Source: Bacteroides bouchesdurhonensis (lineage in GTDB: Bacteria > Bacteroidota > Bacteroidia > Bacteroidales > Bacteroidaceae). Taken from it: DNA of 64,000 nucleotides. Positions 33,949 to 42,864 of this stretch are shown piece after piece. The notes beneath the pieces are model-generated. The model was not told where the DNA came from. It searched no databases and saw only the letters and a list, made by a program, of their open reading frames with translations. Within the stretch, counting starts at the first letter, position 1. Every line of letters starts with the position of its first letter. The stretch is from the NCBI RefSeq assembly GCF_900155865.1, contig NZ_LT707006.1:1879685-1943684 (forward strand), in the 5' to 3' direction. The position numbers and the translations under genes are program-made.

Positions 33949-34833
33949 ATGAATCGTATAAAAGGCATATTGTATGCAGCAGCATCTTCCTCTACTTTTG
34001 GGTTAGCTCCGTTTTTTTCTATTACGTTGTTGCTAGCAGGCTTTTCATCTTTTGAGGTACTTTCCTATCGCTGGGGAGTAGCTGCTATTACTTTGACGAT
34101 CATAGGTTGGCTCTCTGGATGTAATTTCCGGTTGGACAGAAGGGATTTTATTGTCGTGTTCTGTTTGAGTATATTTCGGGCCGCCACTTCTTTTAGTTTG
34201 ATTGTCGCTTATCAGAATATTGCGAGTGGAGTTGCTTCTACTATTCATTTTATGTATCCGTTGGCTGTTGCGTTAGCGATGATGTTCTTTTTCGGGGAGA
34301 AGAAATCTATGTGGGTGATTATTGCTGTTTTGATGTCACTGTTTGGAGCATCCATGCTTTCTTCAGGAGAGCTGAATGTTGGGAATGGAAATACAGCAAT
34401 CGGATTAATTGGGGCCTGTGTTTCTGTCTTTTCTTATGCAGGTTATATTATCGGAGTTCGGAAGACGAGAGCTGTGCGGATTAATTCCACTGTTCTGACT
34501 TGTTATGTCATGGGGATAGGAACTATTTTCTATCTAATAGGATGTGGCTGTACATCCGGACTCCGAATGGTAACAGATGAATATACCTGGTTGATTATTT
34601 GGGGGCTCGCTTTACCGGCTACAGCTATTTCTAATATTACTTTGGTACAGGCTATTAAATATGCAGGTCCTACATTAACCTCTATTTTAGGAGCTATGGA
34701 ACCATTGACAGCCGTAGTAATAGGTGTTTGGGCTTTTCATGAGCTTTTTACCATGAACAGTGCTGTTGGTATTTTGTTAATTCTATTGGCGGTAAGTATC
34801 GTGGTATTTCGGGAGCGTAGAATCGAAGGTTAG
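33949..34833 (+). CDS. EamA/DMT family transporter
   Basis: The 294-residue protein has ten predicted membrane helices in two EamA halves (GILYAAASSSTFGLAPFFSI; TAIGLIGACVSVFSYAGYII). The family exports or imports small metabolites; no substrate can be named. It ends at a clear terminator before tRNA-Thr. Confidence 0.9.
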   Translation: MNRIKGILYAAASSSTFGLAPFFSITLLLAGFSSFEVLSYRWGVAAITLTIIGWLSGCNFRLDRRDFIVVFCLSIFRAATSFSLIVAYQNIASGVASTIHFMYPLAVALAMMFFFGEKKSMWVIIAVLMSLFGASMLSSGELNVGNGNTAIGLIGACVSVFSYAGYIIGVRKTRAVRINSTVLTCYVMGIGTIFYLIGCGCTSGLRMVTDEYTWLIIWGLALPATAISNITLVQAIKYAGPTLTSILGAMEPLTAVVIGVWAFHELFTMNSAVGILLILLAVSIVVFRERRIEG

Positions 34834-34849
34834 AATAGGGAGAATAAAA

Positions 34850-34877
34850 AATGCCGCATAAAGCGGCATTCGGTTTT
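34850..34877 (+). terminator. Terminator of the EamA gene
   Basis: AATGCCGC pairs with GCGGCATT around a 5-nt loop, followed by a T-rich stretch. Confidence 0.8.
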
Positions 34878-34882
34878 GAGAG

Positions 34883-34956
34883 AGCCTCTTGTCGGATTCG
34901 AACCAACGACCCCGAGATTACAAATCACGTGCTCTGGCCAACTGAGCTAAAGAGGC
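34883..34956 (-). tRNA. tRNA-Thr (TGT)
   Basis: The minus strand folds into a full cloverleaf. The acceptor GCCTCTT pairs with AAGAGGC, the D arm is GCTC/GAGC, the anticodon loop TTTGTAA carries TGT, and the T arm is GTTGG-TTCGAAT-CCGAC. CCA is not encoded. Confidence 0.95.
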
Positions 34957-34975
34957 ATTTTTTCTTTTGCGGGTG

Positions 34976-35006
34976 CAAAGGTAAAAATATCTTTTTAATT
35001 TGCAAA
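34976..35006 (-). promoter_or_regulatory. Promoter of tRNA-Thr
   Basis: CAAAGGTA at 34976-34983 (TACCTTTG on the minus strand) and CAAA at 35003-35006 give the Bacteroides -7/-33 pair with a 19-nt spacer, 19 bp before the tRNA. It partly overlaps the opposing promoter of the TlpA gene. Confidence 0.75.
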
Positions 35007-35032
35007 TACTAAGTTTACTTTTTTTATATTTG
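34999..35032 (+). promoter_or_regulatory. Promoter of the TlpA-like gene
   Basis: TTTG at 34999-35002 and TATATTTG at 35025-35032 match the Bacteroides consensus, 24 bp ahead of the start codon. Confidence 0.6.
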
Positions 35033-35056
35033 TAGTCTAACTAATAGTCATAAAAG

Positions 35057-35662
35057 ATGAAAAGGAAAATGATGAGTGTATGTGGTATGGCGTTTTTAGC
35101 CATCGGTTTAATCGCCTGTTCCGGTCAGAAGAAAGGAACAGAAACGGTTGAAACAGTGACAGATAGTGTGAAAATAGCAAGTGATACAATTGCTGTAGAA
35201 GCAGATAATGCAGGATATATAGTAAAAGTAGGTGAAATGGCTCCTGATTTTACTATCATATTGACTGACGGTAAGCAAGTAACCTTGTCTTCTCTTCGTG
35301 GCAAAGTGGTTATGTTGCAATTTACGGCCAGTTGGTGCGGAGTATGTCGTAAAGAAATGCCATTTATTGAAAAAGATATTTGGTTGAAGCATAAGGATAA
35401 TGCTGATTTTGCTTTGATTGGCATTGACCGCGACGAACCTCTGGATAAAGTTCTTGCTTTTGCCAAGTCTACCGGAGTTACGTATCCGTTGGGATTAGAT
35501 CCCGGTGCTGATATTTTTGCGAAATATGCGTTGCGGGATGCAGGAATAACAAGAAATGTCTTGATTGACCGTGAAGGACGAATTGTGATGCTGACACGTT
35601 TGTATAACGAAGAAGAGTTCGCATCACTTGTAGAGAAAATCAATGAAATGCTGAAACAGTAA
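35057..35662 (+). CDS. TlpA-family thioredoxin-like lipoprotein
   Basis: The 201-residue protein has a lipoprotein signal (MKRKMMSVCGMAFLAIGLIA, lipobox IACS) and a thioredoxin domain with ASWCGVCRKEMPF. Its CGVC active site is typical of TlpA/ResA reductases, and the cis-Pro region lies near LIDREGRIVML. It probably reduces or exchanges disulfides in the periplasm while anchored to a membrane. The gene stands alone and ends at a shared terminator. Confidence 0.9.
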   Translation: MKRKMMSVCGMAFLAIGLIACSGQKKGTETVETVTDSVKIASDTIAVEADNAGYIVKVGEMAPDFTIILTDGKQVTLSSLRGKVVMLQFTASWCGVCRKEMPFIEKDIWLKHKDNADFALIGIDRDEPLDKVLAFAKSTGVTYPLGLDPGADIFAKYALRDAGITRNVLIDREGRIVMLTRLYNEEEFASLVEKINEMLKQ

Positions 35663-35684
35663 TATTCACATTTTCCATTAAAAC

Positions 35685-35741
35685 AAGAGGGGAAGAAATA
35701 TTGAATGAGTCGAAACGCATCACTTGTATATTTCCCCTCTT
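35685..35741. terminator. Bidirectional terminator
   Basis: AAGAGGGGAAGAAATAT (35685-35701) pairs with ATATTTCCCCTCTT (35728-35741), one bulge, between the convergent TlpA and methyltransferase genes. Confidence 0.7.
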
Positions 35742-35773
35742 AATTATTCTCTTTCAAAGTAAAGTTGTACTTT

Positions 35774-36505
35774 TCAAATAATACTCAACTTAGCCAAATA
35801 GTCATAGTGTTTTCCTTCCTTGACTAACTCTGCTTTAAATCCGCACTCAGAAGCATATAAACTGAGCGTCTGGAAATCTACGTATAGCCAGTCAAATGGT
35901 TCTCCTTTAATTTCCTTGTATTGCATCTGAAAATCGATCTCTCCGTAATAATCTCCGGCAAGGTCAATTAGCATACTTCCGTCTTCTTCTTCGAAAAGGT
36001 AACGCAGGTCGCTGGAATCCATCAAGATACATCCATTCGGACGCAGGATGCGTTTCATTCGTTGGAAGAAAGCCGGCATGTTACCAAGCTTTCCGATGAT
36101 ACCTGAGCCATTCATAAGCATTAAGATGGTATCGAATGATTCGGTGAATGTCTCATCGAAAAGATTGATGAGGCGGCAATCTTTAACACCGCGCTTTTTC
36201 ATTACATCGACAGAAAGTGGTGAAATATCGATAGCACAGACTTCTTTTTCCATTTCCTGAAGTGCTAAAGCATGGCAACCGCTTCCTGCACCGACGTCCA
36301 GAATATGTCCCTTAGCCATTTGAAGGGCAGCACGCTCCAGCAAAGGCATAACTTGCATACTACGAAAAAGTTGCTTTACCGGTATTTCATCTTCATCGAA
36401 TAGGGAAGAGAATACACGCAAACGATCGGCTTTGCGATGATTGAAATAATCGGCTATTGCAGCACCCATCGGGTCTTTTTCAGCAGGGAGGATGATTGTT
36501 TCCAT
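35774..36505 (-). CDS. Class I SAM-dependent methyltransferase
   Basis: The product is 243 residues from METIILPAEKDPMGAAIADY. The SAM-binding motif I is HILDVGAGSGCHAL near residue 67, followed by CAIDISPLSV (motif post I) and FDTILMLMNGSG (motif II). The substrate is not evident. The frame runs to 36535, but the Met at 36505 gives the expected start next to the shared intergenic region. Confidence 0.85.
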   Translation of the reverse strand: METIILPAEKDPMGAAIADYFNHRKADRLRVFSSLFDEDEIPVKQLFRSMQVMPLLERAALQMAKGHILDVGAGSGCHALALQEMEKEVCAIDISPLSVDVMKKRGVKDCRLINLFDETFTESFDTILMLMNGSGIIGKLGNMPAFFQRMKRILRPNGCILMDSSDLRYLFEEEDGSMLIDLAGDYYGEIDFQMQYKEIKGEPFDWLYVDFQTLSLYASECGFKAELVKEGKHYDYLAKLSII

Positions 36506-36562
36506 TTTGGTGGTATAAGATTGTTTAATTGGCAAAGATAGATATTTTCGTAAAAAAAGGGT

Positions 36563-36570
36563 TATCTTTG
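36563..36570 (+). promoter_or_regulatory. -7 element ahead of the small basic protein
   Basis: TATCTTTG is 29 bp before the ATG at 36599 and matches the Bacteroides -7 box. Confidence 0.5.
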
Positions 36571-36598
36571 CAGCTGAAAAAATAAATCACCAATAGAC

Positions 36599-36784
36599 AT
36601 GAGTATAGAAGATGCAATAATGGGGGGGATCGTTTTTAAAGGTAAGAAAGACGGTCCGAAACAAGAGGAAAAGGTGAAAACGAAAGCGAAAAAGGCAACA
36701 TATATTCGTGGACAACATGGTTCTGGAGCTGCGAAGATGAAAGCGGAGATTCGTAGAAAAAGAGCTAACCGACATAAAAAATAA
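36599..36784 (+). CDS. Small basic conserved protein (61 aa)
   Basis: MSIEDAIMGGIVFKGKKDGP is followed by a lysine/arginine-rich tail (KVKTKAKKATYIRGQHGSGA, KMKAEIRRKRANRHKK). High basicity suggests nucleic acid or ribosome binding. I do not recognise a named family. The next gene starts 6 bp later. Confidence 0.6.
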   Translation: MSIEDAIMGGIVFKGKKDGPKQEEKVKTKAKKATYIRGQHGSGAAKMKAEIRRKRANRHKK

Positions 36785-36790
36785 GAGGAA

Positions 36791-37270
36791 ATGAATATAA
36801 TTATTAGTTTATTAGTGTTTGTATTAGGATTGAAAGGCTATATTATGCTGCTTGAATTCAAACGTCTTTGGATTAGTTTAAGAGGAATTCTGGTAAAATT
36901 TGATGGTAGCGTGTATGGTAAAGTAGTGGAAGTTAATTTCTATACGAAAGAATTTTCAGGGAAGAAGATTAAGCTATGTGAACCTAAGATTGAATACAAA
37001 TTAGAAGGAAAGGACGAAACATATTGTCGTAATATCAGTGCAACCGGAATATATTATCATAATGAGAAGCACGGTCTTGTATGTGGAGCGAAGAATTTCA
37101 AGGTAGGAGATAAGGCAATTGTTTATTATGATTCCAAAAATCCAGATAACTTGTTTGTCCAACCGAGGAGGCAGTTAACTCGTAAATTTTTTACTATGTT
37201 TTTTCCAGGGTGTCTATACCTTGCAATTGCTGTTGGATGGGTATATCTACTTATAAGTCAATTGATATAA
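36791..37270 (+). CDS. DUF3592-like membrane protein
   Basis: The 159-residue product has an N-terminal membrane helix (IIISLLVFVLGLKGYIMLLE) and a C-terminal one (FFPGCLYLAIAVGWVYLLIS). A soluble domain in between (VYGKVVEVNFYTKEF, DKAIVYYDSKNPDNLFVQPR) follows the DUF3592 pattern. The function is unknown. Its terminator has been split by the IS1182 element that follows. Confidence 0.65.
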   Translation: MNIIISLLVFVLGLKGYIMLLEFKRLWISLRGILVKFDGSVYGKVVEVNFYTKEFSGKKIKLCEPKIEYKLEGKDETYCRNISATGIYYHNEKHGLVCGAKNFKVGDKAIVYYDSKNPDNLFVQPRRQLTRKFFTMFFPGCLYLAIAVGWVYLLISQLI

Positions 37271-37288
37271 AATAAATGATATAAAAAG

Positions 37289-39132
37289 GAGGTGTGTCAA
37301 AACTCAGGCACATCTCCTTTTTTTGATCTAAAACATTCATTTTCCTTTTTTGTCTATGCGGCTATTTTTTGCCTCATTAAACGATAAGTCGTTACATTCC
37401 CCGCATTTTGAGCCACACATGGTCTGAGAGCGATAAATATAGCGTGTACATTCTTTCCCTTTCTCGCTTTTAGCAGTTTTGCACACATTTTTTTGATATT
37501 AAATGCTATAGCAAAGAAGGCAAAGTCCATTGTAACCTTGTCTTGTCCCACATGCCGGAACCTTCTGTATGCCATGTTGTGTTTCATTTGTCCAAAAACT
37601 GCTTCCGGTTCTATACATCGCCTTCCCCTATGCCTGATGCCTTCTTCCGAGAGCAACCTTTCCCGTGCCTGCCGTTTGTATTGGTTTAACCGGTGGTTTA
37701 CTTCTATAATACGGTTCCCCCGGGCTTTAAAGCAACTGCCACGCAAAGGGCACCCTTCACATCTTTGTGCTTTATACCGGGCACTTTCGGTGATGTATCC
37801 GCTCGCAGTCTTGTCACATCTGGTTCCTATACGGTTCATGTGCTGCCCCATAGGACAAACGTAATAATCCTCTTCCGCATTGTAATGGAGACTCTCCGTA
37901 TGGAATGGATTGGGGGTATAACGGGGACGCCGTTCTTTATGGAAGTAGTTGTACTTGACAAAGGCTTCTATCCCATTATCTTGCATGAACCGGTAATTTT
38001 CTTCCGAGCCGTAACCGGAGTCTGCCACACCGACAGTTGGTAAGCGGTTATAGCGTTGCTCAAAGGAGTGGAAGAAAGGTATGAGGGTCAGTGTATCGGT
38101 TGGGTTTGGAAACAGTCGGAAGTCTATGAGGAATTGGTTCTCGGTACCTATTTGCAGATTATATCCGGGCTTTGTCTGCCCGTTTCTCATGGCGTCTTCT
38201 TTCATGCGCATGAAGGTGGCATCAGGATCGGTCTTGGAATAGGAGTTGCGTTCTCCAAGAGTATCAAGATGGTTGTCGTATTCCATCAACTTGTCACGGT
38301 ACTCCTCAAGTTCCCGGACCTGTTTCTTCTTTTCCCGGATGACTTTCTTTTGTTCCTTGTCCTTTGTTACAGGTTGGTGTTCCAGTACCTCTTTAAGTTC
38401 ATCCACTATATCTGAGAGCATGGCGGGAGTGAACTCTACGGGGGTGTCTTTGACGGAGTTCTCTTGGGCTATGGCTTCATCCACCTGCTCCAGGAGAATG
38501 CGGATCTTATCCATCAGCTTTGTACGGTTCTTTTCGACTGTCTTGCGCCAGACAAAAGTATATTTGTTGGCCCTGGACTCAATCTTGGTACCGTCGATAT
38601 ACTCTACGTCAAGGCTGATGAAACCTTTGTCGGCAAGGACAAGGACCAACTGCGTGAAGACGTTGTTGATTTCCTCCTTGACACGGTTACGGAAACGGTT
38701 GATGGTAATAAAATCCGGATGTTCATTACCGGAAAGCCAGATATAATGAATGTCACGTAGGAGAAGCTTCTCTATTTTGCGGCACGAATAGATATTGTTC
38801 ATGTAGGCGTAAATAATCACCTTGAGCATCATTTTAGGATGATAAGGACAACGACCGGTTGCTTTATAAAGCTTCTTGAAATTGTCAAGATTGAGATTAT
38901 CAACAACAGTATTAACTATGCGAACCGGATCGTTCGCTGCTATGTTTTCATCAATTCTTTGGGGAAAAAGAACTGTTTGGTTGGGAATGTAAGGACGAAA
39001 ATGTAACTTTGCCATAACGAAAAACTTTATGCCTAAAGATACAAAAACTTTGGGTAATAACAAAGCCCGGGCTTGGGAAAGTCTGGGCTTTGTGCATAAA
39101 AAAAGGTTGGGCCAGCGTTTTGACACAACCTC
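37289..39132 (-). mobile_element. IS1182-family insertion sequence, copy 1 (1844 bp)
   Basis: Ends are GAGGTGTGTCAAAAC on the left and, in reverse, GAGGTTGTGTCAAAACG on the right, imperfect inverted repeats. It encodes one transposase on the minus strand. It is flanked by AATGATATAAAAA (37275-37287) and its exact reverse complement (39133-39145), so it sits in the middle of a palindromic bidirectional terminator. The same element recurs at 45459-47302. Confidence 0.9.
37354..39015 (-). CDS. IS1182-family transposase
   Basis: The 553-residue product from MAKLHFRPYIPNQTVLFPQR has the DUF772 N-terminal part (NNIYSCRKIEKLLLRDIHYI, SGNEHPDFITINRFRNRVKE). The DDE core shows DVEYIDGTKIESRANKYTFV and GVADSGYGSEENYRFM. 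A C-terminal Cys-rich insert reads RCEGCPLRGSCF, and the final conserved E lies in RRCIEPEAVFGQMKHNMAYR. The frame extends upstream to 39126 but without family residues. It appears intact. Confidence 0.93.
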   Translation of the reverse strand: MAKLHFRPYIPNQTVLFPQRIDENIAANDPVRIVNTVVDNLNLDNFKKLYKATGRCPYHPKMMLKVIIYAYMNNIYSCRKIEKLLLRDIHYIWLSGNEHPDFITINRFRNRVKEEINNVFTQLVLVLADKGFISLDVEYIDGTKIESRANKYTFVWRKTVEKNRTKLMDKIRILLEQVDEAIAQENSVKDTPVEFTPAMLSDIVDELKEVLEHQPVTKDKEQKKVIREKKKQVRELEEYRDKLMEYDNHLDTLGERNSYSKTDPDATFMRMKEDAMRNGQTKPGYNLQIGTENQFLIDFRLFPNPTDTLTLIPFFHSFEQRYNRLPTVGVADSGYGSEENYRFMQDNGIEAFVKYNYFHKERRPRYTPNPFHTESLHYNAEEDYYVCPMGQHMNRIGTRCDKTASGYITESARYKAQRCEGCPLRGSCFKARGNRIIEVNHRLNQYKRQARERLLSEEGIRHRGRRCIEPEAVFGQMKHNMAYRRFRHVGQDKVTMDFAFFAIAFNIKKMCAKLLKARKGKNVHAIFIALRPCVAQNAGNVTTYRLMRQKIAA

Positions 39133-39143
39133 TTTTTATATCA

Positions 39144-39521
39144 TTATTTCTGAGGAAGAATTTCAATCCAATAATCGTCCGGGTCGTTGATGAAATAGAG
39201 TCCCATGGCGGTATTTTCAAAGCAAACACAATTCATTTCCTTGTGATATTGGCGTATCTTTTCGTAATCACCAGCTACGCGGAAGCATAAATGACTTTCG
39301 TTTTCTCCCAGTTCGTAAGGTTCCGGATGAGCTTTCAGCCATGTCAGTTCCAGTAGAAATCCGGTTTCATTATCCGTCAGATATACCAGGATGAACGAAC
39401 CGTCGGAAGCTTCTTTCCGGTGATGTTCCTTTAAGCCAAGTGCTTTCTCATAGAAAGCAATACTTCTTTTCAGGTTCGTTACATTAATATTGAAATGATC
39501 GAATTTGCTTTTGATTTCCAT
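39144..39521 (-). CDS. VOC family protein, lactoylglutathione lyase-like
   Basis: This is a 125-residue glyoxalase/bleomycin-resistance fold protein. FDHFNINVTNLKRSIAFYEK starts the first beta-alpha unit with a metal-ligand His. GFLLELTWL gives an acidic ligand, HLCFRVAGDYEKI the second-module His, and FINDPDDYWIEILPQK the C-terminal Glu. The set matches glyoxalase I. The stop lies inside the terminator arm that borders IS copy 1. Methylglyoxal detoxification is the likely role. Confidence 0.8.
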   Translation of the reverse strand: MEIKSKFDHFNINVTNLKRSIAFYEKALGLKEHHRKEASDGSFILVYLTDNETGFLLELTWLKAHPEPYELGENESHLCFRVAGDYEKIRQYHKEMNCVCFENTAMGLYFINDPDDYWIEILPQK

Positions 39522-39536
39522 TCTTTTTAATCCAGT

Positions 39537-40613
39537 TTATTTCTTCATCAAGACTTTAGTGATTTCTCCCACATAAGTGCGAGGTTGGCCGGATTTGGCT
39601 TCTTGCACACTCAGCTTCTTGCATTCAATAACAGCTGTCGGAGCTGTTTGGTTCGGAGAATAAAGCTTTAATGTGTAATTCCCTGCTTTATCCATTGCTT
39701 CATAAGGTTGATCGGCGGATAATGAACAGTAAGCAACTACCTTACCTGACTGTTTGCCTAAAGCACCACCGGCGTTGGCTGTCATGTTCGTCATATTAAA
39801 TTCATCATTACCAATAGAAATCACTAATTTGCAATTCCCAATCAAAGCATATAATTCTGCTGGAATTTGTTTCAGATCCACTTCGATATAACCCGGCATA
39901 TCGGCAGATTCTTTTCCGGCTGCAGTAATCTTACCACCTTGGCCTATAACCACAGGACCTGCTCCGGCAACAATGGAAGTAGCTTTATTTTCTTCCTCTT
40001 TTTTCTTCTGGGCTTTTGGACGGGTATCCGGTGCTCCGAAGGCTACGGCTACGTCAAAGAACAAGTCATCAGCAAAGTCTACAGTTTTTCTACGCCATTT
40101 TGCCATTGCGCGTACCAATTTCTTTTTGTCTTTCTTAAGAGCATACTTATCGGTGATCCATTCTTCAGCCTTATAATTTTCCGTATCGCGGTAGTTATAA
40201 CGAATCTTTTCCAACTCAACGCGACAACTATTAGGCATACAAGTAACTGTAATCTGATAGTTCATCAAAGAACGGTCTAACATCAGAGCAGCGGATCTGA
40301 ACACTAACCATTCTTCACCTATTCCGGCGATGGTTCCTTCTGCCTGGTTTTCATAAACCACACGACTGTCCTGATTATTATTTTCTTTCAGACGCTCTGT
40401 TATCCACTTTTTCATCGTGTCGTAGATTTGTGCTTGACTCATTCCGGGAATCTGGAATTCTTTTGAGAATACTACTTTACCATCTACTTCGGGTACAGCT
40501 CCAGCAAGATACCTGGAATCATCCCTTTTTTCTTTTTTTAAGGAACCCGCTCTCATTGCCATTGGCAAACCTACGAGAAACAGTGTAAGAAACAGAATTG
40601 TTAACTTCTTCAT
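39537..40613 (-). CDS. DUF4468 domain protein, exported
   Basis: The 358-residue product has a signal peptide (MKKLTILFLTLFLVGLPMAM) and then a DUF4468 domain (VVFSKEFQIPGMSQAQIYDT, IAGIGEEWLVFRSAALMLDR, YQITVTCMPNSCRVELEKIR). A glycine-rich linker (GAGPVVIGQGGKITAAGKES) leads to a second small domain. DUF4468 proteins are Bacteroidetes periplasmic proteins of unknown role with a TBP-like fold. It is 13 bp downstream of the metallo-hydrolase gene. Confidence 0.8.
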   Translation of the reverse strand: MKKLTILFLTLFLVGLPMAMRAGSLKKEKRDDSRYLAGAVPEVDGKVVFSKEFQIPGMSQAQIYDTMKKWITERLKENNNQDSRVVYENQAEGTIAGIGEEWLVFRSAALMLDRSLMNYQITVTCMPNSCRVELEKIRYNYRDTENYKAEEWITDKYALKKDKKKLVRAMAKWRRKTVDFADDLFFDVAVAFGAPDTRPKAQKKKEEENKATSIVAGAGPVVIGQGGKITAAGKESADMPGYIEVDLKQIPAELYALIGNCKLVISIGNDEFNMTNMTANAGGALGKQSGKVVAYCSLSADQPYEAMDKAGNYTLKLYSPNQTAPTAVIECKKLSVQEAKSGQPRTYVGEITKVLMKK

Positions 40614-40626
40614 AATTATTATGTGT

Positions 40627-41358
40627 TTATTTGGTTATTTCAAAACTTTCGCCCCGGTGGGTGATGTTGATGAAACGGCACCCCGCTTCTTCGGCAAAGT
40701 TATAGAACGCGTTACCACCTTCATAATCTTCACTGAAGTGCATGGGCACAAATATAGTAGTTTTTATTTGTTCAATGAACTGTTTTGCACCTTTCATGTA
40801 ATTTTTTCCCATCCTACGGTCCACAGGAAATAGTGCCAGATCGATATTCGGTGCTTTTTCTTTTAAATATTTAACTTCTGCAAGGAAGTCACCATTGGCT
40901 TTTCGTATCTCTTCTTCTGTTGATTCTTCACTCCAATGCCAATTGTTCAGGTCGCCGGCATGGAAAATGCTCCACCCTTGCAAATGAAGCAGGAATGAAC
41001 TTCCTACATCCGTTGAGCCGAAAGCGTCGATTCGAATCGTATCGTCTTCGTATGTTTCCCCTTTTTGTAGATAGATAGCATCTTCGGCTTTCGCACGATG
41101 ATGTTTTAGGATGTCTTTAGAGAAAATATAGTGGATATCAGGACGCTGTTCTTTCCAGCTTAGGATTTCACGATTGAAATGGTCGGGATGAAAATGAGTG
41201 GACAATACATACAATTTACCCAGTCTATTAAGCAGGTAGTCATGAACAATTCCCCGGTCTCGTTCAGTTTCCGAAGAATCTTTGTAGTAGTCTATAATCA
41301 CAGTTACGCCTTCGGCTTCGATGGCGAAACCACTATGGTAAATATAATCCAGTATCAT
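40627..41358 (-). CDS. MBL-fold metallo-hydrolase
   Basis: The product is 243 residues from MILDYIYHSGFAIEAEGVTV. It carries the metallo-beta-lactamase motif STHFHPDHFN near residue 56, the later ligands in IFHAGDLNNWH, and a C-terminal FVPMHFSED. The substrate is unknown. The frame is open to 41544, but the family start is the Met at 41358. Confidence 0.85.
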   Translation of the reverse strand: MILDYIYHSGFAIEAEGVTVIIDYYKDSSETERDRGIVHDYLLNRLGKLYVLSTHFHPDHFNREILSWKEQRPDIHYIFSKDILKHHRAKAEDAIYLQKGETYEDDTIRIDAFGSTDVGSSFLLHLQGWSIFHAGDLNNWHWSEESTEEEIRKANGDFLAEVKYLKEKAPNIDLALFPVDRRMGKNYMKGAKQFIEQIKTTIFVPMHFSEDYEGGNAFYNFAEEAGCRFINITHRGESFEITK

Positions 41359-41425
41359 ACACTGTTCATTTATAGGTTGCAATATTAAGTATTCTAATTG
41401 GAGTAGCCAAAAAAAATCGACGAAA

Positions 41426-42070
41426 TCAGGGAGCAAGTCGACTGATTTTCCAACTGCCTTTTGACTCGAGAGTATATAGAAAACGATCGTGTAACCGGTT
41501 AGGTCTTCCTTGCCAGAATTCCATTCTCGTTGGAGTAACGGCATAACCTCCCCAATTCTCCGGTCTTTCTACTTCTTTACCTATCCATCGGGCTGCTTCT
41601 TGTACGAAGCTACGCATCAATTGCATCCGGTTCGCGATAGGTCGGCTTTGTGGAGATATCCGCGCTCCGATTCGGCTTTTGTAAGGTCGCTGGCGGAAAT
41701 ACTCATCCGATTCTTTCGGAGAAACTTTCGTTGCCTTTCCTTCTATATGTACTTGCCTTTCGAGTTCGTGCCAAACGAAAGAGAGGGAGATGAAAGGGTT
41801 GTGTGCTAACTGCTTTCCCTTTCGACTGTCATAATTCGTATAAAAAATAAATTTTCCATCACTCAGCCCTTTTAGCAATACAGTGCGAGTAGACGGTTTG
41901 CCATCTGCCGACACTGTACCTACAATAACGGCTGTCGGCTCATTTACTCTAGCGTCGATTGCTTCTTGCAACCAACGGTCGAAAAGCAAAAGCGGGTTGC
42001 CGGGAAGTTCGCTTTCCCTCAACCCGCCTTTGGTATATTCCTGCCGGATACCGGCTAGATTTATTTTCAT
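41426..42070 (-). CDS. pdxH: Pyridoxamine 5'-phosphate oxidase
   Basis: The 214-residue product has the full PdxH pattern. It shows PSTRTVLLKGL and FIFYTNYDSRKGKQLAHNPF for FMN binding, RQVHIEGKATKV, IGARISPQSRPI and the C-terminal PTRMEFWQGRPNRLHDRFLY. The enzyme makes pyridoxal 5'-phosphate from pyridoxine or pyridoxamine phosphate with FMN and oxygen. The length is normal. It lies in a minus-strand series of single metabolic genes. Confidence 0.95.
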   Translation of the reverse strand: MKINLAGIRQEYTKGGLRESELPGNPLLLFDRWLQEAIDARVNEPTAVIVGTVSADGKPSTRTVLLKGLSDGKFIFYTNYDSRKGKQLAHNPFISLSFVWHELERQVHIEGKATKVSPKESDEYFRQRPYKSRIGARISPQSRPIANRMQLMRSFVQEAARWIGKEVERPENWGGYAVTPTRMEFWQGRPNRLHDRFLYTLESKGSWKISRLAP

Positions 42071-42100
42071 AATTGAATAGTTACGATTGACATGTTTATT

Positions 42101-42805
42101 CTACATCGGTACTTCGATCAATAAGATATGTGAATCTTTTAAAGTCTCCAATTCGAAACTCATAGTGTCATAGATTCCTATTCCGTCACGACGTTTCAGA
42201 ACTTCACCGTCTACAACGATTTCTCCTTCAATGAGGAAAATGTAGACTCCGGCATGACTTTGGTGCATATGATAACCAAGTTTCTTTCCGGCTTCTATTT
42301 TACCGATAGAAAACCAAGTATCTTGTAATAACGAAGCAGGAGTACTTCCGTCAGGCGATACGATAACAGCCAATTCATTGGGACGTTCCAGATCCCGGAT
42401 ATTGAAATCCTGATAAACGGGGCGGGTATTCCGTTCTCTTGGCATAATCCATATCTGTAGAAATTCTACTGGTTCTACGGGGCTGGCGTTCATTTCACTA
42501 TGAAAGATTCCTGTTCCGGCACTCATTACCTGAATGTCTCCAACAGTGATAATCCGGCTGTTTTTCTTGCTGTCTCCATGTTGTAGATGTCCTTTTAGCG
42601 GGATGGAAACAATTTCCATATTTTTATGAGGATGGGTCTGAAATCCTTTTCCGGGTGCTACTTTGTCGTCATTCAATACACGAAGCGCACCGAAATTGAT
42701 GCGGTCGGAATCGAAATATTCATCGAAGCTGAAGGTATGATAACTATCCAACCAATCATATTCCGAATGTCCTCTTGTTTCTGCTTTATGTATTACTTTC
42801 TTCAT
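42101..42805 (-). CDS. Pirin family protein
   Basis: The 234-residue bicupin reads THPHKNMEIVSIPLKGHLQH and GTGIFHSEMNASPVEPVEFL, giving the His/Glu metal site of pirins. The C-terminal cupin is MHQSHAGVYIFLIEGEIVVD. Some pirins act as quercetinases or transcription cofactors; the role here is unknown. It is 30 bp upstream of pdxH on the same strand. Confidence 0.9.
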   Translation of the reverse strand: MKKVIHKAETRGHSEYDWLDSYHTFSFDEYFDSDRINFGALRVLNDDKVAPGKGFQTHPHKNMEIVSIPLKGHLQHGDSKKNSRIITVGDIQVMSAGTGIFHSEMNASPVEPVEFLQIWIMPRERNTRPVYQDFNIRDLERPNELAVIVSPDGSTPASLLQDTWFSIGKIEAGKKLGYHMHQSHAGVYIFLIEGEIVVDGEVLKRRDGIGIYDTMSFELETLKDSHILLIEVPM

Positions 42806-42864
42806 AAATCTCTCCTTTTTTAATGTTTATATGTTTTTTAAACAATAGGAGAATTAGAAAAGTT

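Noticed and set aside
37493..38760. Several plus-strand ORFs of 98-166 codons inside the IS1182 element, repeated at 45663-46930
   Set aside because: They are antisense to the intact transposase, show no family pattern and repeat only because the element does.
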